Positions 46,401 to 59,400 of a stretch of DNA of 64,000 nucleotides are shown piece by piece. A program made the translations under genes and the position numbers. Each line of letters begins with the position of its first letter. The first letter of the stretch is position 1. The stretch is from Pipra filicauda (lineage: Eukaryota > Chordata > Aves > Passeriformes > Pipridae): the NCBI RefSeq assembly GCF_003945595.2, contig NW_024104665.1:4429363-4493362 (forward strand), written 5' to 3'. The notes below the pieces were generated by a model. It saw only the letters and a list, made by a program, of their open reading frames with translations. It was not told the origin of the DNA and searched no databases.

Positions 46401-49400
46401 ACTTTCCCTTACAATCCCGCAAAAGGCAGATAAATAGGAGCTGCTCAGCTGATTTGTCCAAGCCTGCTGAGGAGGTTGGTGTCAGACTGGGGTTAGAACT
46501 CAGTAAGAAAAACTGTAGATTGCTAGGAGATGGCTTGTCTCTGTGTCTTTTGTGTGTGCAGTACTTTGATACCTGGATGATCAGCGCAGATTAAGACAGG
46601 AGTCTGACACAAGAATTTGCTTTAGTGAAGTTAGTTTGAAAAACAAATAGAGAATAGTTTTCTTATGGGATTTTTTCCCCTGGAGGTCCATTCAAACAGT
46701 TTTCCATAACATTTTATGTTATAGGTTTCATCACCAGTACTTAATACTTTGGGCTATACAGCTGATTTATTTGTGTAAACACTTTCTCTGTATAATGGTC
46801 AGCTTTCAGCATTGATTAAACTTAGGCAGGAAATTTGATATTTATTGAATATTTCATTCATAAAACTATCAGTTCAATTTGTTCTTATTTGGACATCTAT
46901 GGGTTATGATATCTTATCTCAATTATGCCAAATATTAAGGCATATCTAGGTTGTTGTAGGGCATTTTCTCAAGAAGATGGGTCAACAGAATTACAGTGCA
47001 TTGAAAGTGTATCTAAAAGTACATTTGCATGTGAAAAATGTTATATTTATAAAACTGGTCAAACTAAAAATACAGAAGAAAAAGCAGGTATTCAAATAAA
47101 TCAATAATCTGATTGGAAAAAATCAAACATCTATAGAAGATAAAATTTTTATTCAAATTCAGATCAACAGTCAGATTTTGTCACGCTTTTTGATGTAGAA
47201 TAGTATCTTTTTCTCCCAGTATTGCTCCTCATTTGGTTTAGAGGTGCAAATATCTAAAGGTAGTTAGGGACCTAATTCCCAATGAATTTATTTCATTGAG
47301 AGTGGGTGCTCACTACAAGCTGTGTAATAAGGTACTGCACAGCATGAATAAGGTACAAAATGTGACATATCAGAACAAGTAGCATTTTTTATATACATCA
47401 CTATCTGATTTACCATTACTGCAGGTTTATTTCCAATAAAGCTTTAATAAAAATTCAGCTTGCTGCTAGTGGGTATATACTGATACAACAGCAGCTAATT
47501 TTTTCCCTATGCATAAGGATCTGGAAAGAGATTGGTCTCAGAGATCTTAAGAAACAGCATCATGTTGGTTGTGTGTTCCCTTCAAAAAGAGGCAAACGAG
47601 ACTTCTGAGCTGGAATTTCTAGCTAGTGATAAATAAATTGCCTTCACTGCAGGAATGTGGCAGTGTGTGAACTGACAACTGAACATTTTCAATATGTTGA
47701 AACAGGCTGATAGTGCAGTACTGATATACATTGCATGGTGTTTCATTGCATGATACAGTATATCATTCAACGCTTTTCCAGTTTGTCTTAGAAAATTGCT
47801 TTAGGTTAAGGAAAAGGATTAAAAATATTTTTGAGGGCTAAATAAGTACAAGTTTGTCCTCTTCTTTGGATTCTGCAGGAGGTCCCGTAACATTTCTATG
47901 TATTAGAGAGTTCTGATTTCAGGATGTAGAAGCATTTGTGTGGAGGAAAGGGGTAGTTCTGAAGGAGAATGGCTCTCCACAACCACATATCCATATTTCA
48001 TTGAGGTCCATTTAACCAAATTTCTGCTACTGACTTTTAGATATGTGCACATAACTGCCTCACTGTTTTCCAAGTGGGCCATAAATTCCAAAGGGCAGCT
48101 GTTTCTGAAGCACTGTGGCATGTTTGTCTTGCCATACCCACTGGGAGTTTTAGCTTGCACCCTAATTCTGCCAGCCAGAAAGGATAGAGGACAGTGGAGA
48201 AGCAGATTACATCAATCTTGTATCTTCTGGCTGTTCATAGGCTGTCTGAGGAGACCTGTTTTTTTTTTTTTTTTTTGATCAAGGCATCTTTTAGAAAGTA
48301 TCCCTTAGAATCCTTTGAAATGGGGCAGAATCCTCAAGAGCAAGGCTTAGGGGTATGAGTCCTCAAAGATGTGTGATCATCCAGCTCTTACTGAAATTTA
48401 GGTAATGCCTGTGTGTCTTTGGGAATATGTAGTTAAGTTTCTCAGTTCTGGGAGTGCATTCAAAGAAGGCTCCCAGTCCCATTAGCATAATTAGTGAAAT
48501 ATATGCCTCACATTCTGCAGCCCAGCAAATGGTTGAACCCATTTGCTCCTCCCCTCTAGAGCAGTCTTTATGAGGCCAGAGTTATACCAGCACCGACTGA
48601 TTTTAATACATGTAGTTTATAAACGTTGTTACAATCTCCTAAAGTAAGCATATGAAAACCTCTGCTTTTTCTGTGACATATCTGTCAGCCAAAACAAAAA
48701 GATCTTACTTTACCAGTGTGATGTATTTCCAATGCATTATCAACCTTGTTATCACAATCATAAAGCAACCTCCCATATCACAGTGGATTTGTTGTGGTTA
48801 GAGTAGGAATATAGTCAGGTCACTGGCAAATGTTATTTTTGGCTTTGGGGTATATGGACCATTTTTTCAAGTGTAGGGAGTATGCTCATTATTTGATAGC
48901 CTCAGGCCCTTCAACAGAAAGGCGAGTTCCTCTATTGTGAGCAATCTTCTTTTTCTAACCGGAAAGAGGCACCAGTCTGAAAGTTACAGGTATCCTTGAT
49001 TTGCTTACAAAACTAGTCTGGCAAATACAGCAGATGACCAGCAGGGCCATCAGCAGCTGCCAGTAAAATATGTACACATCGTAGATAGATCTACCCTTCA
49101 TACAGGCCTTATCTTCCTGCCAAGTCCCTGCCCACTGAGAAGTCTGGGCAATAGGAAAATATTTGCAGCATGCCCATGAAGCTATTTCAGTTCAGGGTGA
49201 AGTGCCAAGTCCTCAATTAAGTACCTCTCACAGAGAACACCCTCTTGCCAATCTCTTTCTGCTTGTAGATGACGGCAAGTGTTTTGTGTGCAAGCTTTCA
49301 AGAAGTCCAGTTCGGAAGTGCTGTCACAAAAGATAGCATTTCTGTAGCATGAAACAGTCCTGCCATGAAAAAGCTGCAAATAACCATATAAACTATAATA

Positions 49401-51003
49401 AAAATCATATTACGTAAACCCTAATTTCCTCTTAAAAAATTATTTTGATATTGCTGTCATAATCTTTGTTGCTGGTATAAACAAATCACAATCTATCATT
49501 GGCACTGTTCCTGTTGTTTGTGAAAGACCCTTGCCTGCTGTGAGAAGGGGAAGGTATTCCCAGAACTTGGGATGGAGATGGAATTTCACCTGTGTACCTT
49601 GGAGCTGCTCCTTGGAGGTCTTTTTTCATTGTCAGGTTGGGAGGCACTGCAGAGCTATCTGCCAGTTTTGTCACAACTCAGAGGTGGCACAGCACTACCA
49701 CAGTATCAAGACTTCAGTCCTAGCTGTGAATTTGTCCCTTTGAGTGGTTCGCCATCACACAGTTTCAGTTCCGAAAAAGAGAGTTGCCTCTTGCACCTTA
49801 ACTGCAGTATTCCACAATTTGGTTGTCTATATACATGCAGTTACCTCACAGGCTTACATGGTGCAACCACTTTCTTCCTGTGATGCATACCTGCAAAAAG
49901 AGAGGGTGCAAGTGGTGAACGACTAGTAGGAGTGATCCTAGAAGGAAAGCTGAGATCTAAACAAAGTAATGGCCGAAGAGGATTTCTGTGCCAAGTCTAT
50001 GGGGCTGCCCATGGGGCAAATCAGACACTGTAAACACTGAGCTCCTAAACTGTGGTCTACGAACTTGCATGTCTTCCTAGAAGTACCAGTAGGAAATTCA
50101 GAACTGCATCTGAAACAAAGCATAGTAGTTGTACAGGTAAACAGTGTACATGTAGAGGTACTGATGCTAAGGAGCTGAGAAACTTCATTTTCTCCAGTAT
50201 CAGAATAAAATTACCTTCAACATTATGAAGGATGGCATGCCCAGGAACAATCATCCAGTTCATGAAGTCAAGGTGACATTTTAAATGGAATTTTTGTTTT
50301 GACAAGCCTTTATATTCCTATAGCTGGGTATTTTACCTGATTTTATTCAGCTAGTAAAACACTACCTTAGTATTCCAAATGTTTTTAATAAATTTGAGTT
50401 TCAATCTGCATGTAAGCATGGCTTAACACTAATCAGGAATAAAAAATAAATCAACTCTTAATATCAGCTACTTTTTTCTCACATCATAAAATATAAACAT
50501 TAGAAATATGAATAAATACATGCCAAGTAAGTGATTGCGTATGTAGAGAATGTATCTTACTGATAATCAAAAAGAAGACCTAAGTTAATGTAGAGGCTAT
50601 GTGCTGCTGCAAACGAACACTACATTGCCAATCAATGAGAATCCAACTTTTTTTGTGAAGTAACAAAAACATGGAAATGGAAAATGATAAACTATTCAAA
50701 ACAGACATTTCATAATTAAAACATAATTAAAAAATTATTAATCAGTCTATTTTCAGACATGGTTTATGTGTGGATTTTTGGTAAGGAGGAAGGCAGGAAG
50801 GTATATTTTTGCACATTCCAAATCATTCAAGCTGTAAAGAATTCACATGGAGTTAAGTCCTGGGGCCATGAACAGAGAAGGCTTTAGCTAAGCAGCCTGT
50901 CTATAGAAAAAGGGTATGGCTGAAGGAAAAAAAAAAAGGAAGTTCTACTGGATAGGAAAAAATAATTTTTAGCTTAAATGTCATTCTAGCAAATAAATGC
51001 AGC

Positions 51004-51057
51004 AGGAGTTTCAGTTGTGGAAGGATCTCCAGGAGTTTCAGTTGTGGAAGGATCTCA
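51004..51057. repeat. 27-bp tandem duplication
   Basis: Two head-to-tail copies (51004-51030 and 51031-51057) beginning AGGAGTTTCAGTTGTGG differ only in their last base, so the duplication is recent. Confidence 0.93.
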
Positions 51058-53663
51058 AGATTAAACCAGTAAATGTAAAACTCGGATTAAATTTTTGTGA
51101 CTTCAGGAAGAGATACTTCCTTGATGTAGCTTGCACAGTGTTTGCATGAGCAATACTTGCACTATGGTAATTAAATTCAGTGGGAATTATGAATGCCTAA
51201 AGGAGAGCAGCTGCTTTACCCCTTACAAGGCCATCAGCTTTCAGCTATCTAGCTACAGAAATAAATGTAACTCTGTCACTCCTGGTGGATATCTAGAGTG
51301 ACCAGCTCTGGACTGCTTTATGCCACAGATACAACTACTTTCACATTTCATCTCCCCCAACCACCTTCTTAAGAAGCTACTGTTTCAAATATCCCTTTAA
51401 GGATGAGTAATTTCTATTCTGGTTTACCTCGCTGGACCGTAAGAACTCACAGCAATATTTTCCTCCTTTATTATCTGTACTATTATCTCCATTTTTATTT
51501 CCTTTTATTCAACACAGCATCTAAGACTCTGAAAACCAGGTTTTTTTCCATAAACAGCTGGAGGATAACTAACGAAGGGTAGTGATATTTATAAAGGGAC
51601 AACCTATGGTCATCATCTCATCATGATCTTCATCAAGGCAGCATCACTACATGTACATAGAAGGACAGAGATGAGCTTTTACTGGAAAGGAAATATCTGA
51701 CTTTAGAGCAGAAAACTCTGCTCTAAAGTGATTTACAGTTGTAATGCAACAAGTGAGTCATAAAGCCCAAAGAGCCAAAGAGAAATTTGCCAAATGGGAA
51801 ATACAGGTGTACATTCCAGCCCTTGAAAATGGCTTTAACGAAGAAACCTTCAGTTAACCTATGGAGTTACTCTGAAGACACAGGTGTTCTAAGAGAAAGT
51901 GGGGGTCTGCACCCAGACCTGCTCTTTCCTTTTCCCATCCAGTACCTTTCCAGTCTTCATCCTTGCACCTGATCTGAATGTTGCTGAGATTTCATGAATT
52001 TGAGTTCTGGCCGATTTCAGTCCCAGTCACAATGTGATACATATCCACGACTAAGCTTGGTTTGTCTAACCATTTGTTCTACTGGTTGCAAATCAAGGCA
52101 CAGTGACAGGCCCTTTTAAATATGAAGTCTTAGAGTACTTAGAATACACTCAAAATATAGAAAAAAAATGACATGGATTTATTATATAGAAAAAAAATCA
52201 AATAAACTCTCAAATATCAAACTATCCCAAGTTTACAAGTAGTGAGTGTGCTGAGGTGAGGGGATGGGAAAATAGCTTTCCCATGCACAAGGCAGCAGTA
52301 GAAAAATCTCTTCCCAAGCATTTGAATTACAATGAGAGCAAAATCAAGTTGACACATAGAGGCCATGATCCCCAAATGAAATGGGAGTCACAGCGAAAGC
52401 ACTGGATAAATCATTATTTTCAGTTTCACAAATAAAAGGGTGCAGCCCAGAAAGCAGTGATAAAAAAGACAGAAATTTTCCAGTATTAGAGAAAATAAGC
52501 AGAAGAAGATGTATTTTATTGGAGGAGATTTTTTGAGTAAAACAGTTTTTACATTTTCCATAATGTACCTTTCTTTTGTATGTATTTTTCCCCTTCATCT
52601 TGTCTCCCATTTTTGTCATTAAAGTCCTTTCCTTAAGTAATTGCTGCAGTACTCCCTAAAAAATGCTTTTACCAATTATTAGCAAAGTTACAGTATTATC
52701 ATAGTCTTAAACTGGCCAAAGAACTGAACAGCTTGCCAGGGGAAAAACAGAGGTAAATGCCAGAAGACATTAACAAAAGAAAGCGGAAGCACAGTCTGAT
52801 TTTGCCATTCCACTGAACTATGGCATTATTTATTTTCCTTCTACTCAAGCAGTTAGCTGAAATTAATCTCTAAACCATTGGCAATCATCTCATAGATATT
52901 TAAAAGGACTGGAAAAGAGAAGTAGTATGCATTCAGCTCCAAAGAGAAGTCAGAGATGACAGACTCATCAGTCTAACTTCATGCCCTTGAGAATTTTGCC
53001 ATAAAACACCAGAGAATGAAAGTGTGAGGGCCGAGATAAAACACTGATAAGTGTCCACCCACAACCTGCCCCCTCCCTGCCCCCAGTCCGTCATTACATG
53101 AACAAATCTAATTTTCTTCTTTAAGAGGATAACTAGCCTATCAAAGGAGGAACAAATTGTAGATGTATAGATAGAAAATAACCACCTATGTAGCAATGCA
53201 GCAGAAAAGTGTGTGAGAACATAAATAGTTTACAAACTACAGATGAGTCAACTAAATAGTGTCATTCTGGGATGAATGAGCAGGCCTGTTATATTTTAAA
53301 AAAGGGAAGCAATTATTCTGCTCTATTTGATCCCTTTAAAGACTCAGTTTGAAAATTTTGTCCTATTGGCAGATGTTAGAAAACACAAATTAAAGCAAAG
53401 CTTAAGGAATTAATTTTTTCACTTAAAAAAGAAAAGGTTACAAGTAGAGATTTTAACAATTTTCCCATACGTGAATAGATCTTATAAAAATGTAGTGCTC
53501 ATCTCTTCTCCATCCTTACAACAATAATGTATTTAATATGTTAAACATATCTTCCTTGCTGCTTTATTTTCAGAATTTGATTATATAAATATTTATATTT
53601 AAAAATACTGATTTATGCATAGCAGTGGCTGTTCTAGATCAACCAGTAGATAATCTGCAATTG

Positions 53664-53666
<3 letters not shown>

Positions 53667-53694
<28 letters not shown>
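53667..53694. repeat. (AT)n microsatellite
   Basis: 14 AT units followed by a second AT-rich patch at 53702-53722. Confidence 0.95.
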
Positions 53695-53698
<4 letters not shown>

Positions 53699-55416
53699 TG
53701 CATATATAAAAGATATATATGTATAAGAGTGCTGTATAATTGCCTTCATTAAAGCTTTTCAAGAAAATGTAAAAATACTGTTGTGGTTGGTCTAAAACCA
53801 CTTTAGCTGGCTTTAATACATGGAGTTGGACTATACTATCTCCTGAAGTCCTTTCTGGCTCTGCAGTCATACATTTCATTAATTCTGTTCTAGAACATCT
53901 TTTAGACAGAAAACTCTTTGAGGCAGAGTATGTCACCATTGTGTTTGTGCACTGTCTGTAACAATTATGTCTATATAGTACATCTGTCTGCAGAATTATC
54001 TAGAGAGTAGTCAAGACTTAATGCTGCAGATCACAAAAGCCAGTGTCATGGCAAGTAGTACACTGTAAAAGGTGAAGTGTATATACCTAGGGTGGTTATC
54101 TAAGTAAGAAATGTATTTATGGTTTTTTTGCTTATATTTTCTGGTATGGATGTGTACACATACAGATCTTTATATTATATTGTCTTAATCTGTGTAACTC
54201 TTTTTTTTTTCCTTGGCTTTATCATCATTTAGCTAGCATAATACTATTAACAATGTTTTTGCAAAGGTCTAATTTAATTGGTTGGCATGCTATGGAAAAC
54301 AAAATTGTTCTAATTTTCCCAAAGTTTCCCTACAGCCTTTGATCCAACCTTATATGATTAGAGCTGGGTACAGAGAATTTTCCTGTCTCATAGAACATAC
54401 AAACAACAAAAGTGTTATTCCACAGTACAAAACTTCCACCAGCTTTCACAGCAAACCCAAACCCCTAACCAACTAACTGCAAACACCTTCAGCCCTACAG
54501 GAAGATCATGCTACGGTAGGACCCCTTCCCAACAGCCCAACAGCTTCCTCCTTACTGCACTCACATGAGGTTAAGGGTACTTGTGTAGGAATGCCTCTTT
54601 TACTTTCATCAGACCAGCACATTAAAGCTCCCCTTTAATGTATTTTATTTAATTGTATTTTAAAAGGGCCTGGTTGCCACCTCCAGCTGGGCTTCACCTT
54701 CTGAATAAAAATGTAAGAAAGTGCTTACAGCAGGGCAGTTGGAAAGACAGATGTAGAGAACCTTACTGCCCACAAGGAGAAGAGCAATCCATGAAGAACT
54801 CGTGTCTAGCTGTTAAAGTAAGCATGACCTACTAGGCTTTCTAACCTGGGGATTTTGGCCTTATGAATGTGGATTACCAGTACTGGTTTGTTTTAGAAAA
54901 GTTTTCTTGCTTACCTATTACTATTTCTAGTAAAATCCCAACTCTAGTAGAGGCATAGGTCACAGAATTGAGCGGAGGTGTGGGTGTTCCCAAACTCAGA
55001 AATGAGAGGAGTTGCAAAAGTCACATGAAGAGCTGGATTCATTGCACACCTGCAGAGGCTGTGTAAAGTCCTGAGCCTACATAAAAAACTGTTGACACAA
55101 ACCTTGCCACTCTGACAGGCGTGTGAAGCCTGGAAACTGAACATGGAGAAACCTTGTTCAAGAGAGGGAAGCTGCTCTGAGAGGCAAAAATTCACCTCCA
55201 GGCAGAAATCCAGCTAAGACAAGAGCCTTTGCTCAGAGTCACAGACTGGACAGTCAGTTGGAAGAAGTTTTGACTGTTTAGAGAGCTGGGATGCATCTGA
55301 GTAACTATGGATGTCAACATCTTAAGTGTCAAAAGGGGTATGCACATGAATTATCTAACCTAGTCTTCCTATACATTCAATAGATCGCTGCACTAATGTC
55401 TCTTTTCCTTTTCCTT

Positions 55417-56483
55417 TGTGGTGGTAGTGGTGAGTTGACCCTGGCTGAATGCCAGGTGTCCACCAAAGCCACTCTGTTGCTCCCCTCATCAGCTGGATAG
55501 GGGGAGAGCAAATACAAACAAAAGGCTCATGGGTCGAGACAAGGGCAGGGAGAGATCACCCAACAGTTACTGTTGTGGGCAAAACAGACTCAACTTTGGG
55601 AAATTAGTTTAATTTGTTGACAGTCAAATCAGAGAAGGGTAATGAGAAATAAAACAAAATCTTAAAAAACACCTTTCCCCAATCCCTCCCTTGTTCCCAG
55701 TCTTAATTTTACTCTCAAATGCTCTGCCTCCTCCCATGCTGGCAGTGCAGGGGAATGGGGAATGGGGGCTGTAGCCAGTTCATCACATGTTGTCCCTGCC
55801 ACATCTTCTACCTCACACTCTTCCCCTGCTTCAGTGTGGAGTCCCTCCCATGGGAGACAGTCCTCCACAAACTTCTTCAGCATAGGTCCTTCCCATGGGC
55901 TGCCATTCTTCATGAACTGCTACAGCATGGATCTCTTCCATGGGGTGCAGTCCTTCAGAAATAGACTGCTCCAGCATGTGTCCCCCAGGGGGTCACAAGT
56001 CCTGCCAGAAAACCTGCTTCAGCACAGAACTTCTCACAGGGTCACAGCCTCCTTCAGAGCAGCTACCTACTCTGGCATGGGGTCCTCCACAGGCTGCAGG
56101 TGGATCTCTGCCCCACTGCAGACTTCCATGGGCTGCAGGGGCACATCCTGCCTCACCATGGGCTGCAGGGAAATCTCTGCTCCAGTGGCTGGAGCACCTC
56201 CTCTTCCTCCTTCTCCACTGACCTGGGTGCCCGCAGACTTGTTTCTTTCACATATTCTCACTTCTCTCTCTGGTTGCAGTTGTGCAGGTTTTTCCCCCAC
56301 TTCTTAACTATGTTATCTCAGAGGTGCCACCAAGCATTGCTGATGGGCTCAGCCTTGGCCGGTGGCAGCTCTCCAGCATTGGCTTTTCAGACACAAAGAA
56401 AAGCTTCCAGCAGCTTCTTGCAGAAGCCACCCCTGTAGCCCATACCCCATCCCCCTCACACTTTGCCATTCAAACCCAACACA
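55417..56483 (-). mobile_element. Bird ERVL-type LTR with internal minisatellite
   Basis: On the minus strand it begins TGTGTTGGGTTTGAATGG (from 56483) and ends in CTCACCACTACCACC near 55417. It resembles a common long bird ERV LTR. Its middle (about 55840-56200) consists of degenerate repeats built on CCATGGG...GCAG and CTCCAGCATG motifs; these create open frames of up to 181 codons that are not genes. No internal retroviral sequence adjoins it. The outer limits are approximate and no target duplication was found. Confidence 0.72.
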
Positions 56484-59400
56484 GTGATTCATCACACATC
56501 ACCTGGAAGTTTCGTGTCCACTCTGAGCTAATCACCTTGTACCCTCCTTACCATCAGTGGAGAGAAATACATATTTCCAGGTTGTGATTCATCCCATCTT
56601 AGATGTGCATCTTACACATCTTCCCCTGGCATGACTCTGCAGGTTGGAAACACAGAGTGTGAGTGTGCCCTTGTAACTGGTTCAAGGAGGTGGCTCAGTG
56701 CATGGCCAGTGGCTGAAACTCAGACACTGACTGCAGACTGAAACAAGGATCTTGTGGTTTCTGGGGAACATTCAAACTGAAATTTTACACCTTCGTGAAT
56801 TTAGCTCATGTTCCCTTCTCATACCCTGTCTGGCTTGAGAAATAAAACCAGATGCTTTTTAGACTGCAGATGGAAGGGAGAGATGTACAGAAAATGAAAG
56901 TAAGTTGTGGATGAATATTTAGATAGTGCTGCCGTACTTCATGCACGTGTCAGTGGCCAGACAGTGAAATCAGCTGGCAGTGGGCTGTAGGAGCGCACTT
57001 GTAGTACATTGACTATTGCCTGTTTTGACTCCAGAGCTGAAAATATTAATGAAAACCTAGTCACAAAACTAGTGTTGCATCAAGGTTTTCCAGCAAAGAT
57101 CAACCTAAAATATTGTCTTAGGACTTGTAGATTAAGGTGTTAATCATACAGATAAAGAATTATATAAATAACACAAAAGAAATTCCCTGATTTGGTGGGA
57201 GAGTCTGCATGGCCCTTATGGATTAGAATGTGCTGGAAATTCACAGGTGATACCACAAATTCATTCCTGTGAAAACAGCAAGCAGTTTTCTTATAAACAG
57301 CAGAGTAGCATTAGATAATGATGATAAATTTCTTAGACATTTTATGGGCAGTATATGAGGTAGTTGCTTTTGCAATAGTTTCTGTGTTGAAGAAATCAGG
57401 GTACAGTGGATGAGCAGCAGATCACATACAGAATTAGATGGGGCTGTCAGTAATCATTTTTGTACCAGTAAGAGTGTCTCGGAATTTCAAACAGCTATCC
57501 ATGTATGCATATGTATTTGCACATATAAATGTTTACCGAAGATATATTACATTCTGTATATGACATGGGTTTCCCTCTAGAAAAAACATTACTTGGTGCA
57601 TTCTTAGATATTTTTGCAGAAGGTCTTCTAAAAGCTCTTCCACTTTGGTTTTATACAAGGAACAAGGTAGACTATAATGTTGTAGTTTAAACAGCATATT
57701 TAACCATTTGCATATCAGTTCATGGTAAAATTAATTTTGCTGACATTCTTATATGACTTTTCCCCATTTTAAATTTCAACTTTTTGGACACCCTCTGGTC
57801 TGATGGGAGTGCTGACTGTTGAGAGAAATGTCATGGTGCAGAGAATAATTATCCAGCATAGTGAGACAGAGGCATTAACAATACTCAGCATTGTAAAGTG
57901 AATCAGATCTCCAAACTATGAAGCTGATTTAAAAATCATAGCATTTTACCACAGCTCATTCTGGGAGGGGGGACTTGGCCTTCTTATTTTTTACCTCTTA
58001 GGATTTGTGGTTTTCTACCTATTTCTGTAGTTTTAAAAGCAGTTACCCTACCTTTTTTCTCTTTTCTTTTTTTTTTTTTAATTTAAGATGGAAGTGGAGT
58101 GTTTCGGAGAACTCTGGAAATTTAAATCAAGAGATTTCATCTAATGAAATTCATGCAATTGGGACCAGCATCAGGATTCTACCTTCTCTCCAACTCAATA
58201 AAGACCCAGAAAGGGCAAAACCATCTGGTTTTTATATTAGGTTTTCACCTTCTGGAATAAATCCTGGAATAAATCTAGTTCTGATTTTCAGCTCTATCTC
58301 AGCTTCCACTGCAGTAAATGAAACAGCTTCTGCTGATTTCAATGAGAGCTAGGACAGACCCTCATAGTAATGTTCTTTAGTCACATCTCTGCGTTCAGAA
58401 AAAGTTCAGTACTTCGTGACAATTCCTAATGCATTTTAAATATGGGCAACCTAGTGGAATAAAGAACCTTAATGTCAAATCTAACCAGGCACACAAAAGT
58501 GCCTCAATCAACTTTTTTTTTAGGTCAATAGGAACCTTCCATTCACTTCACTGGGCATTGAATCAAGCCAGATAAATCAAAGCCATAAATTTAAAATCTG
58601 AATGTAATCTAAATAAAACTGATAGCCTTGGAAAGAGGTCATAGGTAGTAAGCTTCATACATTGCCAAGCCAAAATTCAAAGGGCATGTGCACAGCAATA
58701 CAAAAAAATCTAGTCAAAGTGCATCTAAGTGCCTAGGAGAGTTACTTTGATGCTGAAAGCATAAATTAATAGATTTGAATATAGCAGTAAATCAAATTTA
58801 AATTATCAAATGTATCTTTAAGATATATAATATGTAAAAAATAATAGATGCATCTTTTGTCCAGGTTGCTGCTGCAAGAAATATTTTTCTGAAAGTTCTA
58901 TGGAAATAACATCAGCAGCTCTGGATGCAGTCTCTATTACCACATTCAATCAAAAATGACTCAAAGCAGGACTTGTGTAATGTCAGTAACAGATGTGTCA
59001 AATCAGGGCTTGCAAAAACTCTACAGAAATTACATTTATTAAGACTGAATTCTGTTAATGACACTGCATAGGGCTGCATTTAGCAAACAGTACAGATAAA
59101 ATGCAGGGATTGTGCACTGGCAGTTTGTCTGCTTTGTCCTGCTGTTATTCAGGTATGCCCACAGCTTTCCTCATCTCAGTCCTGACATTTTTTGTTTCTG
59201 GTGTCCTTCCTTTTGAACAGAGCTAATGGTGATGATAACAACAGTACCATATGGTTCCAGTGTAGATGTGGTCTGAGTGACCCTAGTCCACAAAAAAAAA
59301 GGGCAAATGGAAACTGCTGCCACCACAAACTGAGATACTACTGTGCATGGTGATAGGTACCAGCATTGCTAGTCATTTTGCCAAAATGTCTAAGTACCCA

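Larger units (their letters stand above)
40465..55416. other. Gene-free stretch downstream of CRIPT
   Basis: 15 kb of AT-rich sequence with no exon, RNA gene or clear transposon that I can support. Small features are a 27-bp tandem duplication at 51004-51057 and an (AT)n run at 53667-53694. Open frames of up to 134 codons (for example 42499-42903) match nothing known. AATAAA at 40532 may belong to a long CRIPT 3' UTR. Confidence 0.55.

Noticed and set aside
55762..56307. 181-codon plus-strand frame
   Set aside because: It lies inside the antisense LTR and follows its repeat units; no known protein.
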